64,000 bases of DNA from Bacteroides intestinalis (GCF_902364365.1 NZ_CABJDN010000005.1:532170-596169), one strand, 5' to 3'. Shown: positions 26,029 through 34,591, counted from the first letter of the stretch. Numbers and translations: made by a program. The notes: generated by a model from the sequence alone, not told the origin.

Positions 26029-26922
26029 ATGAAAGAACTTACCAAACAGGATAAGGACTCTATCCGCGACGCCCTAATAGAGTATTGCAGTAACTACCCC
26101 TCGCAGAATCGTGCCGGCGAGAGTCTGAACGGAGTGAGTACCGCCACAGTATCACAAATCTGCAATTCGAAGTACACCAGCATCAGCGATGACATGTTCA
26201 GCCGGATAGCCGCACAGATAGGCCATAACCTTGAGCGTTGGACACTGACCGAGAGCAGCACCTTTTCGCGCATAACTTTTGCTATGACCGATGCACAAGC
26301 TTATAAAAATACCACCTGGATAGTGGGCGATGCCGGTTGCGGTAAAACCACGGCCGCAATCGAGTACCGCCGTGCACACCGCAACGTCTTCTACCTCCTT
26401 TGCAGCGAGGACATGAAGAAAAGCGATTTCGTGCGGGAGATAGCCCGCCAAGTGGGTGCCCCCACCGATGGGACTAATCTGAGAGACACGCTGGACTACG
26501 CTATCTCCCTCATCACCTTCCTCAACACCCCGCTCATCATCTTCGACGAGGGCGACAAACTGACTGACTCCGTTTTCAGCTACTTCATCAGCATTTATAA
26601 CCGGCTGGAGAACAAAAGCGGCATTGTCTTCCTCTCCACCAATTACATCAAACGACGCATAGAGAACGGTCTGCGCTACAACAAGAAGGGATATAAGGAA
26701 ATACACAGCCGCATCGGCCGCAAGTTCTTCGACATAAATGTGGTCACCGAACAAGATGTCTACGCCATCTGCCGGGCAAATGGTCTGACGGATATGACCG
26801 AAATAAAGCGGGTGCAGCGCGAAGCTGCACAAGGCGAATACGACCTTCGACGGGTAAAGCGTGTGGTGCATGCCTGCAAGCGCATCCTCGAAGCCAAACG
26901 GATGGAAGAGGGACGGACATGA
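26029..26922 (+). CDS. MuB-type AAA+ ATPase (target selector)
   Basis: An N-terminal helix-turn-helix (SLNGVSTATVSQICNSKYTSISD) is followed by an AAA ATPase with Walker A GDAGCGKT at residues 100-107 and Walker B LIIFDEGDKL. FLSTNYIKRRI serves as sensor, and IHSRIGRKFF is an arginine-finger region. Length (297) and order match Mu B, which binds target DNA and activates MuA. It follows the transposase by 78 bases and overlaps the next gene by four bases (ATGA). Confidence 0.9.
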   Translation: MKELTKQDKDSIRDALIEYCSNYPSQNRAGESLNGVSTATVSQICNSKYTSISDDMFSRIAAQIGHNLERWTLTESSTFSRITFAMTDAQAYKNTTWIVGDAGCGKTTAAIEYRRAHRNVFYLLCSEDMKKSDFVREIARQVGAPTDGTNLRDTLDYAISLITFLNTPLIIFDEGDKLTDSVFSYFISIYNRLENKSGIVFLSTNYIKRRIENGLRYNKKGYKEIHSRIGRKFFDINVVTEQDVYAICRANGLTDMTEIKRVQREAAQGEYDLRRVKRVVHACKRILEAKRMEEGRT

Positions 26923-27578
26923 GCAAAGAAGAGAACAGCAAGAAAACCTTTGTACGCAACGCCAAAGGTGTGCGCGAGGTACTGAATATGAAATTCAACA
27001 CACTTGCCTTCGAAGGTGCATGGCATGATGCCTTCGGCACTCCCGAACGCCGGGGTGTATGGCTCGTATGGGGCAATACCGGAAATGGAAAGACTTCTTT
27101 CGTGATGCAGCTCTGCAAGGAATTGTGCCGCTTCGGTCGCGTAGCCTACGACAGCCTGGAAGAAGGTGCCTGCCTGACGATGCAGAACACCCTGAAACGC
27201 TATAACATGCAGGACGTCAACCGCCGCTTCCTGTTGTTGGATGCCGAACCGCTGGACGAACTCAGTCTGCGCCTGAAACGCCAGAAGGCTCCCGACTTCG
27301 TAGTGATAGACAGTTTTCAATATACACAGATGACGTATGCCCAATACATCAAGTTCCGCGAACAACACCGTAATAAATTACTCATCTTCATCAGTCACGC
27401 CAGCGGTCGAAACCCGGACGGGCGCAGTGCCAGGAAGGTGGCATTCGATGCCTCATTGAAGATTTATGTGGAAGGATACCGCGCACATTCCAAGGGGCGT
27501 TTCATCGGTCCAAAGGGTCACTTTGATATCTGGCCTGAAGAGGCAGCCAAGTATTATGGAGAAGACTTGAACGATTAA
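26919..27578 (+). CDS. RecA-like P-loop ATPase of the transposition operon
   Basis: The 219-residue protein has Walker A GNTGNGKTS at residues 52-60, Walker B FVVIDSFQ, and LIFISHASGRNPDG, a sensor-like stretch. This is the core of RecA/RadA or DnaB-type ATPases without extra domains. It overlaps the MuB gene, so the two are translated together. Two ATPases after MuA are typical of Bacteroides transposable phages; a role in replication or target choice is likely but unproven. Confidence 0.7.
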   Translation: MSKEENSKKTFVRNAKGVREVLNMKFNTLAFEGAWHDAFGTPERRGVWLVWGNTGNGKTSFVMQLCKELCRFGRVAYDSLEEGACLTMQNTLKRYNMQDVNRRFLLLDAEPLDELSLRLKRQKAPDFVVIDSFQYTQMTYAQYIKFREQHRNKLLIFISHASGRNPDGRSARKVAFDASLKIYVEGYRAHSKGRFIGPKGHFDIWPEEAAKYYGEDLND

Positions 27579-27601
27579 CTATATAGAAAAGGAGGTTTAT
27601 C

Positions 27602-27898
27602 ATGGGATTTGTGAAACGTTATGGCAATAATGCCGATTATCGCCGTCGACTGGAGGTAAAGTTACAAAAGAGCAGTGAGCACATCGAAGAGTTGGCCGAA
27701 TGGCTGTATGTGCACACGTCGGATATTGAAAGCACGGAATATGAAAGGCGATATGCCGAGTATAATTCGGAACTCCGCCGTCACGACATCTTCTCCGATG
27801 AACTGCAATGCTACGACAACCCCGCCCAAGCCTGGCGGGACAATCCGGAACGATGGCAAGGTCTGAATTGGGATTGCAGGAACAAAATCAGGTATTAG
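27602..27898 (+). CDS. Small hypothetical protein, end of early operon
   Basis: The 98 residues begin after a good Shine-Dalgarno (AAAAGGAGG, 27589-27597), unusual for this genome. The sequence is helical and charged (RLEVKLQKSSEHIEELAEWLYVH; STEYERRYAEYNSELRRHDI). No family is recognised. A strong terminator follows, so it closes the early transcript. Confidence 0.6.
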   Translation: MGFVKRYGNNADYRRRLEVKLQKSSEHIEELAEWLYVHTSDIESTEYERRYAEYNSELRRHDIFSDELQCYDNPAQAWRDNPERWQGLNWDCRNKIRY

Positions 27899-27916
27899 CT
27901 ACCCGGTAAAAAAACA

Positions 27917-27952
27917 ATCCGGTAGTAGTGTCTCCATCCACTACTACCGGAT
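27917..27952 (+). terminator. Early-operon terminator hairpin
   Basis: A perfect 14-bp stem (ATCCGGTAGTAGTG / CACTACTACCGGAT) around an eight-base loop. The downstream tract is only weakly T rich. Confidence 0.75.
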
Positions 27953-27970
27953 AATTTCCTGCCCCTCCTT

Positions 27971-28002
27971 CTTGCAAGCGTACATCATTTCCGGTACCTT
28001 TG
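27971..28002 (+). promoter_or_regulatory. Promoter of the gene at 28046
   Basis: CTTG (27971-27974), 20 bases, then TACCTTTG (27995-28002), a good Bacteroides promoter between the early terminator and the next small gene. Confidence 0.65.
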
Positions 28003-28045
28003 CAATAGAGAGCTAACTGACAAAATTAACATCAACTTTCAGATT

Positions 28046-28282
28046 ATGAAAAAGAGACGTAACATCATCGGAATGAGCTATGCGCATAGAGTGACGGAAG
28101 TGCTGCGTATATACGAAGAACACGCACGTAGCGGATTGTCGAACCGCGAAATCCTGCGCCGCTACATCTGGCCTGTGTATCCCATCTGCGAAAAGACATT
28201 CTACAACATCATCAATGCCAGTGCCGACCCGCGCATCAAGGCCCGGCAAAGCGAACTGGATGCTCAACTCACGCTGTTCTGA
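28046..28282 (+). CDS. Small HTH-like hypothetical protein
   Basis: The 78 residues include SYAHRVTEVLRIYEEHARSGLS and REILRRYIWPVYPICEKTF, consistent with a small helical DNA-binding protein. It sits alone behind its own promoter between the early and late regions, where Mu carries its middle/late activators (Mor, C). A late-gene activator role is therefore worth considering, but there is no sequence match to claim. It converges on and overlaps the end of the next gene by 14 bases. Confidence 0.55.
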   Translation: MKKRRNIIGMSYAHRVTEVLRIYEEHARSGLSNREILRRYIWPVYPICEKTFYNIINASADPRIKARQSELDAQLTLF

Positions 28283-28727
28283 CTTCTCTCTCGATGACCA
28301 TAACAGCATATTGCTGTTCGTACACTTTGACATTACCCGGTTCCACCGTCTGCACACTCTTGGTACGCACCGCCGCCGACCGGCAACCTTCAAAGCCCCA
28401 TCCTTGTACCGCGTCGTTCAGGCGTTTCACCAACTGATAACGCTGCGTCGCACGCTCCACAGCCGTGCTTTCGTCGACAGGCGGCTGTACTCCGCAGTCG
28501 AAAGCCAAACGTACGCTCAACGTAGGTTCACCACGCTGCGTGTCGGCCTTAAGATTCCCCCAAACCGTTTCGGGAATACCCACTAATACACACGGAAAAG
28601 CAACCGGATAGACCGGCTCCCCATTCTTCAGGGCATCAAGCTGCCCGTAATCTTCGTCCACCACCTCTACGAGGTTTCCCATCTTCTCGGCAATCTGCCG
28701 CAGTAAGTCACTCATTAATTGTTCCAT
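28269..28727 (-). CDS. Tail-terminator-like protein on the opposite strand
   Basis: The 152-residue protein starts with a helix (MSDLLRQIAEKMGNLVEVVDED), continues with beta strands (YPVAFPCVLVGIPETVWGNL; GEPTLSVRLAFDCG) and ends in YEQQYAVMVIEREV. This is the order of tail-terminator and tail-completion proteins of siphophages (gpU or Mu gp37-like). The call is by shape and context. Running against every other structural gene is unusual and means it needs its own promoter, which I could not identify. Confidence 0.5.
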   Translation of the reverse strand: MEQLMSDLLRQIAEKMGNLVEVVDEDYGQLDALKNGEPVYPVAFPCVLVGIPETVWGNLKADTQRGEPTLSVRLAFDCGVQPPVDESTAVERATQRYQLVKRLNDAVQGWGFEGCRSAAVRTKSVQTVEPGNVKVYEQQYAVMVIEREVRTA

Positions 28728-28874
28728 ATCAGGAGATTTTTAATTGAAAAATAAGTATTTCACTTTTGACATCTGCGAAGTACGGCAATACCCGCCTGAA
28801 ACGGAAAAAACAGTGTACCCCTTACCCACAACACTGCAACCGTTACGCAATGTTTGGAAAGCGTTACACACTAT

Positions 28875-28906
28875 TTTGCACCCCTCCACCCTACATCGTA
28901 TGTTTG
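28875..28906 (+). promoter_or_regulatory. Late promoter for lysis and tail genes
   Basis: TTTG (28875-28878), 20 bases, then TATGTTTG (28899-28906) is a strong Bacteroides promoter. Just upstream a direct repeat (CGTTACGCAATGTTTGGA near 28843 and CGTTACACACTATTTTGCA near 28862) overlaps the -33 box and could be an activator site. The gap 28728-28990 holds no gene. Confidence 0.65.
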
Positions 28907-28990
28907 CAGCAACAAAATCGCAACCGATATGATACAGAAAAGGATTCATCATAACTCCCCCATCGGGGAAGCAGGGAAAGGAGGCCGGTC

Positions 28991-29386
28991 ATGACCCGTG
29001 GACTAAGGAACAACAACCCCGGCAACATCCGCCTCTCCGCCACTCCGTGGCAAGGTGAGATACGCCCCTCACAGGACAGCTCATTCTGCCAATTCACCAG
29101 TATGGCCCACGGCTACCGTGCCCTCCTCAAACTGCTACGCAACTACGGCCACCTGCACGGTTGCCGCACGGTGGCCGACTTCATCAGCCGCTGGGCCCCC
29201 CCGCACGAAAACAACACATCGGCCTACATCAGCCGAGTGTGTTCCACCATGCACGTGCCCGCCACCTACCAGCCCGACACGGACGATCACGACACTCTGT
29301 GCGCCCTGGCCGCCGCCATCTCGCTGGTAGAGAACGGCACCCCCGCCCTTATGGCGGACGTAGAGGCCGGATGGGCATTATTATAA
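28991..29386 (+). CDS. P5-like peptidoglycan hydrolase
   Basis: The 131-residue protein opens with RGLRNNNPGNIRLSATPWQG and continues FTSMAHGYRALLKLLRNY and HENNTSAYISRVC, the pattern of 'structural protein P5'/phage lysozyme-like proteins related to lytic transglycosylases. It has no signal peptide. It is the first gene after the late promoter, directly upstream of spanin-like genes, so it is most likely the endolysin of the lysis cassette. A virion-associated tail lysin is the alternative. Confidence 0.7.
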   Translation: MTRGLRNNNPGNIRLSATPWQGEIRPSQDSSFCQFTSMAHGYRALLKLLRNYGHLHGCRTVADFISRWAPPHENNTSAYISRVCSTMHVPATYQPDTDDHDTLCALAAAISLVENGTPALMADVEAGWALL

Positions 29387-29403
29387 GAGAAAAGACGGAA
29401 AAT

Positions 29404-29886
29404 ATGAATGCACTGGAATATACGAAACTTGCCTGCGGGTTGCTCACCGCCATCATAGGCGTAGGAGGCTTCAAGGTGTACACCGACAAGCAACGCTACC
29501 TGCAGGAAGTGGAGAAACTCAAAGCCGACGTCCGGGCTGCCGATTCAAACGTGCGCAGCAACGAACTGGATAATGTGAAGAAAGCCATGCAGATAGTCAT
29601 GGACGAAATAGTGGAACCATTAAAAGAAGAGATCAATGCCATCAGAGAAGAACTTGGCAAACTGCGACGGGCAGTGGAGAAAGCAGGCGATTGCCGCCTG
29701 GCTACTGATTGCCCTGTGCGCATCGAGTTGCAAGGCACCACTGAAAGTGGAGCAGAGCTACCTCGGCGACACACTGCACCGGGTGGACGGATACGCGCTA
29801 ATACAGCAGCCCGTGCCGCCAAGCATCGCCACCACAACATTTCCGGCCGGGACGTTGAAGGCGATACCAGTGGGGACAGGGTTTAG
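29404..29886 (+). CDS. Membrane coiled-coil protein, i-spanin/Rz-like or holin-associated
   Basis: One N-terminal membrane segment (LACGLLTAIIGVGGF) is followed by a periplasmic coiled coil (YLQEVEKLKADVRAADSNVRS, then LKEEINAIREELGKL), the plan of Rz-type inner-membrane spanins. The last 80 residues lie over the start of the next gene in another frame and look less protein-like, as expected for an overlapping pair. The start chosen is the ATG at 29404; the open frame upstream is the shadow of the hydrolase gene. Confidence 0.6.
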   Translation: MNALEYTKLACGLLTAIIGVGGFKVYTDKQRYLQEVEKLKADVRAADSNVRSNELDNVKKAMQIVMDEIVEPLKEEINAIREELGKLRRAVEKAGDCRLATDCPVRIELQGTTESGAELPRRHTAPGGRIRANTAARAAKHRHHNISGRDVEGDTSGDRV

Positions 29887-30154
29887 CTTCCGCAGCGGGC
29901 AGGCCACGGTCAGCGTGAAGCGCCTCACGGGCGACTCCATACAGGCCACAGCCACCTGCGACAGCCTCGCACGCCAGGTCATCCTCCTGAGCCGGGAACT
30001 CTCCCGCGTCAGCCGGCAGACTGCAACCACGGTCAGCCAAGTGCCGCCACAGGTGATTCGCCAGCCCTCAGCATGGCAATGGTTTTGGATAAGGACAGGG
30101 CAGATAGCCGTTGCCGCCCTCCTCCTTATATTGATTAAACGGCGACTTTTTTAA
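29636..30154 (+). CDS. Lipoprotein with C-terminal membrane helix, u-spanin-like
   Basis: Read in a different frame from the gene it overlaps by 251 bases. It starts with a short basic leader and a lipobox (WLLIALCASSC), then a beta- and Ser/Thr-rich middle and a coiled stretch (CDSLARQVILLSRELSRVS). It ends in a membrane helix and basic tail (IAVAALLLILIKRRLF). A lipid anchor at one end and an inner-membrane helix at the other is the plan of unimolecular spanins such as T1 gp11, which bridge both membranes during lysis. Nesting in the preceding gene resembles the Rz/Rz1 arrangement. Confidence 0.6.
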   Translation: MPSEKNLANCDGQWRKQAIAAWLLIALCASSCKAPLKVEQSYLGDTLHRVDGYALIQQPVPPSIATTTFPAGTLKAIPVGTGFSFRSGQATVSVKRLTGDSIQATATCDSLARQVILLSRELSRVSRQTATTVSQVPPQVIRQPSAWQWFWIRTGQIAVAALLLILIKRRLF

Positions 30155-30179
30155 TTATCTTAAATTAATAAACAAAATT

Positions 30180-30680
30180 ATGGCAGTAAAAGAAAACAAC
30201 GGCCTCATCTACGGTGTAGGTAAAGTCATGTTCAATGGTAAAGAAATCGGCTGGGTCAGCCAAGATGGTTTGCAACCCAAAGGCGAAGCAAAACAGACAA
30301 CTCCTGTTTACGCAGCACAAGTGCACGACGGTCCGGTGGACGAATTGGTGAGCACTCCGAGCACCATCGCTTTCGGCTTCAAGCTGATTCAGTTGATTCC
30401 CGAAATGTGTAAAGACTTGTTTGGCGGCACGATCAGCAGCGTAGACGGTGCTTACGAAGCACCCGAAGGATTCAAAGACCTGGAAGGCGCCTTCAAGGTA
30501 GAGTGCGTCAGTGGCCACACTATCGAAATTCCACGTGCCCGCCTCAGCGGTGAACTGGCGGACTCCATCAACATGAGTGGCGTATTGAGCTACGACTGTA
30601 CGGTGAAGTGCCTCAAGCCGACTGAAGCCGGAAAAGCCCGCTACCGCATCGTGCCTCCTCAAACCGAAGCAGAAGGATAA
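30180..30680 (+). CDS. Major tail tube protein
   Basis: The 166 residues are beta-rich with the plan of siphophage tail tube proteins (ENNGLIYGVGKVMFNGKEIGWV; a loop with EGFKDLEGAFKVECVSGHTIEI; SGVLSYDCTVKCLKPTEAG). It lies immediately before the two-frame chaperone genes and the tape measure gene, the usual slot of the tube protein. No sheath gene is adjacent, so the tail is of the flexible non-contractile type. It overlaps the next gene by one base (TAATG). Confidence 0.7.
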   Translation: MAVKENNGLIYGVGKVMFNGKEIGWVSQDGLQPKGEAKQTTPVYAAQVHDGPVDELVSTPSTIAFGFKLIQLIPEMCKDLFGGTISSVDGAYEAPEGFKDLEGAFKVECVSGHTIEIPRARLSGELADSINMSGVLSYDCTVKCLKPTEAGKARYRIVPPQTEAEG

Positions 30681-31165
30681 TGATGGAAAGCCGACTGAAA
30701 GAACAACTGAAAGCGTCGGCGCTGATACTTGACATGGGTGTGGCAATTCCTGTCCGCCCATTCAAGTACCTCACCCGCAAGCGCAGGCCCATGCACGTGG
30801 TGATGCGTACCCCCGGACTGGGCGGATTGATGCGCATAGCCAACCTCTATCTCTCGATGGGCGTCACCTACGCAGAAATAAAAGACTATGACTGCGAGCA
30901 AAACATGCGTCTCATGCAGCAGCATGGCGTCATCATCAGTCGCATAGTGGCCTACGCACTCGTTCGTGGCAGGCTCGCGGGCCGATGTCTCAACCGCCTC
31001 GTGGCCTGGTGGCTTCGCTGGCGCGTGCATCCCCTGTTCCTACAAGAGGCCATGTTCCAGTTACTTACCATGCTCAACCCACAGTCTTTTCAGACTATTA
31101 TCAACTCGGTGGAACTCATCAATCCGATGAAGCCGAGTTTGAGCCCATCAGAAAGCGGGAGTTAA
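30680..31165 (+). CDS. Tail assembly chaperone, G-type frame
   Basis: The protein of 161 residues is helical and basic (RPFKYLTRKRRPMHVVMRTPG; IVAYALVRGRLAGRCL; FLQEAMFQLLTML) and sits directly upstream of the tape measure gene. In siphophages this position holds two overlapping chaperone frames, of which the longer is made by a programmed frameshift. The next frame (30985-31422) lies at -1 relative to this one and overlaps by 181 bases. The start ATG overlaps the tube gene stop, so translation is coupled. Confidence 0.65.
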   Translation: MMESRLKEQLKASALILDMGVAIPVRPFKYLTRKRRPMHVVMRTPGLGGLMRIANLYLSMGVTYAEIKDYDCEQNMRLMQQHGVIISRIVAYALVRGRLAGRCLNRLVAWWLRWRVHPLFLQEAMFQLLTMLNPQSFQTIINSVELINPMKPSLSPSESGS

Positions 31166-31422
31166 AAGGCTACACAGAAGGCCCTCATAGCCCGTTCGGT
31201 TTAGTATGGCAGGTGGCCACGGCAACCGGTTGGAGCCTGCGCTACATCTTGTGGCAAGTGCCCTACCCCTTGCTATTACTCATGGCTCAGGATGCCCCAC
31301 GCTACATTTCGCCCGAGGAACAACAACGGCGCAATATGATGAAAATGATTAAAAACCAGAAGAAGGTCCCCGAAGCAACAGATCCGGTGGCATTTTTCCA
31401 AACCCATATCTCAAAATACTAA
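30985..31422 (+). CDS. Tail assembly chaperone, T-type frame (probable -1 frameshift product)
   Basis: The downstream part of this frame (RKRELKGYTEGPHSPFGLVW, VATATGWSLRYILWQV, SPEEQQRRNMMKMIK) looks like real protein, while its first 45 residues look like noise over the end of the G-type gene. The likely product is therefore a G-T fusion made by a -1 shift within about 31060-31165, as in lambda gpGT. No canonical X-XXY-YYZ slippery heptamer was found in frame; TCTTTTC near 31085 and C-CCA near 31144 are the closest candidates. The frame ends in TAATG with the tape measure gene. Confidence 0.6.
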   Translation: MSQPPRGLVASLARASPVPTRGHVPVTYHAQPTVFSDYYQLGGTHQSDEAEFEPIRKRELKGYTEGPHSPFGLVWQVATATGWSLRYILWQVPYPLLLLMAQDAPRYISPEEQQRRNMMKMIKNQKKVPEATDPVAFFQTHISKY

Positions 31423-34400
31423 TGGCCCCTGTAAATTTAACTCAAATACAGCGCAATGATCTCACAGAGAAAATAGCGCTTGATGAAGCCAGAAAATCAA
31501 TGGAAAAGTTGGCAGACAGTAGCAGGCATATCAAAGCCACTGAAGAAGCTCTCAGCGGATTATCGGCTACCATCAAGGCTACCAATAGCGCCGCCTCCCT
31601 TCTGGGACTCAAATCGGACAATCTGACTCACGTGCAAGCCAAACTGAAAACGGCCGTCGAAATGACCTCGGCAGCCCAGCAAGTGGCCGACACCGTGACC
31701 AAGAACAGTTACTTCAACCTTGTCATCGTAGATAATGCCAAGAAAGCACTTGCCGCCACCAACACCTATCTGGCCCGAACACTCAACATATCCACCGTGG
31801 CCGCCAAAGCACTGACGGGAACCCTCACACTGGGGATATCGGTTGGCATCACAGCCGCCATTGCCGCCTGGGACAAGTACATCGACAACCAGGAAAAAGC
31901 AGCCGAAAAAGCTCGCGAACAAGCTGAAACCGAACGGCAGGCAAACGCCATAAAGCTACAAACCCGCGTGGAACTGGACAGGCTGACAGACTCCCTGAAA
32001 GACTTTGACGGAACCAAGGAGCAGGAGAAAGCCAAGATTGACGAACTGAACGATAAGTACGGCGAAACCTTCGGGCAATACGATACCCTGGCACAGTGGT
32101 ATCAGGTGCTCTCACAGAAAGGCGAAGCCTACATCCAGATGCTGTATCTACAGGCAAAAGCGCAAAGTCTCGTAAGCAAGGCAGTGGATGCCGATGCCAA
32201 AGTGAACGAAATAGAACTCACACCCGAAGATAACTTCGATACCAAATGGATTGGCAATAATGGCAAAGAGAAGAAAGAAGAAGCACTGAAAGCTGCGAAA
32301 GCCAAACGCGACGCCTATAAGGAACAGGCGGAAGCTGCCTATAACGAGTCGGTAAAACTCAGCAAAGAAAGCGGAATAGACGATTTCTCCCCTAAGAAAA
32401 GTAATACCGGAAGTAGTGAAAACAGCAACGCATCCGCCGAAGCGAAACAGAAGCAGGAAGAAGAACGCCAGAAGCGGCAAGCCGAATGGCGGCAAAAGAT
32501 AGCGGACGACGACCTCAAAGTCCGGAAAGAAATTCAAGACAAGCTCTTGGCAGCTATGAAAGAAGGTGATGAAACCGAAGAAACATTAGCCCGGGAAGCC
32601 TTCGACAAAGAAATGGACCGCATAGAGCAGCAACGTCAGGAACGGCAAGCCAAACTGGAAGAAGCACAGAAGGACGGCGTAAATATCACTCCCGAACAAG
32701 TATCCAATGTGGACAACGAGGCGGTACAACAAAGCAACATCGCCGCCGCAAACTACCAGAAGGCACTTGACGACATGGAGAAGCGCCGCCAGCAGGAAGA
32801 GCTACAGGCAAAGAACAATTACCTCAAAGAATATGGCTCGTACGAACAAAAACGCCTTGCCATCACAACAGATTATCAGCAACGCATAGCCGATGCCAAG
32901 ACCCAAGGTGAAAAAGACACCTTGCAGAAAAAAGAAAATGAAGCCGTAGATGCACTGGACAAAGGCATGCTCCAGAAGTCGGACCTCTGGACACGCCTCT
33001 TTGAAGAAGCCGGTACCCACACCAGCGGCTACATACAGCAAACCATCGACCAAGCTCGGCTACTGCTGGAATATCTCGAAGACGTAGATGGCAAGAAGAA
33101 CATCCAACTTCCCGACAGCATCAAAGATTACGCCAAGTCACTGAAGCCCGAAGATGCGAAAGGCATCATAGCTGCAATGACGAAACAGAGCGCCGCCCTG
33201 AACAAGCAAAACCCCTTCATGGGACTCATCAACGGTTTCAAGGCCCTGAAAGATGCCGGTAGCGACACTGAAAAGCAGTTTGCCGCCACCCAAAACATCC
33301 TCGAAAGCTTCAAGGGCGCATCCGCCATCGTCAGCGAAGTGGGCGGCGCCATCAGCAAAATGGGCGGTTCCGCCGGAGAAACTATGCAGAAAGTGAGCGG
33401 CGTTGCCAACTCCACCCTCTCCATGGCATCTACCGGAGCTTCCATAGGCGGCCCGTGGGGAGCAGCTATCGGCGGCGCACTGGGACTTGCCTCCGGACTG
33501 GTGGGTGCATTCGGCGCCGACTACTCCGGCTACAACGCCATGGTGCAGAAGTACGATGTCCTGATGGATGTGTGGGATCAGCTTCTCGACAAGAAGAAAG
33601 CTTACATCAAAGAGTCTTACGGTGCTGAAGCTACCCAAGCCGGATCCGAAGCACTGCAACTGCTAAATTCGGAGAAAGAAGTCACCAAGCAACTGGCCAA
33701 ATCCCGCCTGAGTTCGGGTAGCAGCGGAGGCAGCCACTCCCTATGGTATCGCATGTGGAAAGGCTCCTATAAATGGGAGGGTCAGAACTGGCGCGACGTG
33801 GCAGGCGACATTTCCCAGTCATTGGGCGGCGTGAAGTTCACCCAGATGGAAGACATGCTTAACATGAGCAGCAAACAACTGGAATGGATCAAGACCAACT
33901 ACAGCGGCCTCTGGTCGGCAATGGACGGTGACTTCCGTGGCTACCTGGACAATATCATCCAATACGGCGACACGGAAAAAGAAATCATCGCCTCGGTCAA
34001 GGAACAGTTAACGGGCGTCTCGCTCGACAGCTTCCAGGACAGCTACCTCAGCCTGCTGGACAACATGGACAGCAGCAGCGAAGACTTTGCCAACAACTTC
34101 GAAAAGTATCTGCGCAAGTCCATCTTGCAATCCGTCCTTGCCACTAAATACAGTTCGCAGATAAAATCCCTCTACGATAACTGGGCAAAGTATGGCGAAG
34201 ACGGCACCCTCACCGAAGAAGAAGTGAGAAAACTGCGTGAAGAGCAACAGAAGATAAGCGACGCCATGCTGGCCGAACGTGACCGACTGGCCGAAACCTT
34301 CAGCTGGGAGTCGGAAAATAATACCGGAGGCTCATCACAGTCGGGACACACCGGTGCCGTGACCACCGTCACCGAAGAAACAGCCGGCAAACTGGAAGGC

Positions 34401-34589
34401 ATCGGCCTCTCCATCCAGACCCACGTGATAAGCATGGACGAGAAGATGGCCGACCTCTCGCGCTACTCTTACGAAGCCATCGGCCTGCTGGGCAGCATTG
34501 CCGAAAATACCGGCTACTGCCGCTGCCTGAAAGACATAGCCGAGATAGTGAACAGATTGGAAAGAGACGGAATGAAAATAAAAGGATAA
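31422..34589 (+). CDS. Tail tape measure protein
   Basis: At 1055 residues it is the longest late gene product before the fibres. It has long coiled coils (about 1-95, 150-330 and 330-560, rich in Ala, Lys, Glu and Gln) and hydrophobic segments typical of tape measures (TGTLTLGISVGITAAIAAW; GAAIGGALGLASGLVGAFGA). A Ser/Gly-rich linker near 770 leads to a helical C-terminus. It would set tail length and lie inside the tube. By the usual relation of about 1.5 Angstrom per residue the tail would be of the order of 150 nm; this is an estimate. Confidence 0.85.
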   Translation: MAPVNLTQIQRNDLTEKIALDEARKSMEKLADSSRHIKATEEALSGLSATIKATNSAASLLGLKSDNLTHVQAKLKTAVEMTSAAQQVADTVTKNSYFNLVIVDNAKKALAATNTYLARTLNISTVAAKALTGTLTLGISVGITAAIAAWDKYIDNQEKAAEKAREQAETERQANAIKLQTRVELDRLTDSLKDFDGTKEQEKAKIDELNDKYGETFGQYDTLAQWYQVLSQKGEAYIQMLYLQAKAQSLVSKAVDADAKVNEIELTPEDNFDTKWIGNNGKEKKEEALKAAKAKRDAYKEQAEAAYNESVKLSKESGIDDFSPKKSNTGSSENSNASAEAKQKQEEERQKRQAEWRQKIADDDLKVRKEIQDKLLAAMKEGDETEETLAREAFDKEMDRIEQQRQERQAKLEEAQKDGVNITPEQVSNVDNEAVQQSNIAAANYQKALDDMEKRRQQEELQAKNNYLKEYGSYEQKRLAITTDYQQRIADAKTQGEKDTLQKKENEAVDALDKGMLQKSDLWTRLFEEAGTHTSGYIQQTIDQARLLLEYLEDVDGKKNIQLPDSIKDYAKSLKPEDAKGIIAAMTKQSAALNKQNPFMGLINGFKALKDAGSDTEKQFAATQNILESFKGASAIVSEVGGAISKMGGSAGETMQKVSGVANSTLSMASTGASIGGPWGAAIGGALGLASGLVGAFGADYSGYNAMVQKYDVLMDVWDQLLDKKKAYIKESYGAEATQAGSEALQLLNSEKEVTKQLAKSRLSSGSSGGSHSLWYRMWKGSYKWEGQNWRDVAGDISQSLGGVKFTQMEDMLNMSSKQLEWIKTNYSGLWSAMDGDFRGYLDNIIQYGDTEKEIIASVKEQLTGVSLDSFQDSYLSLLDNMDSSSEDFANNFEKYLRKSILQSVLATKYSSQIKSLYDNWAKYGEDGTLTEEEVRKLREEQQKISDAMLAERDRLAETFSWESENNTGGSSQSGHTGAVTTVTEETAGKLEGIGLSIQTHVISMDEKMADLSRYSYEAIGLLGSIAENTGYCRCLKDIAEIVNRLERDGMKIKG

Positions 34590-34591
34590 TT

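Noticed and set aside
28744..28954. Short rightward frames before the hydrolase gene
   Set aside because: They overlap the late promoter and its repeats and have no coding character.
29161..29403. N-terminal extension of the coiled-coil membrane protein gene
   Set aside because: The in-frame upstream stretch is the shadow of the hydrolase gene; its His-, Pro- and Arg-rich translation is not protein-like.
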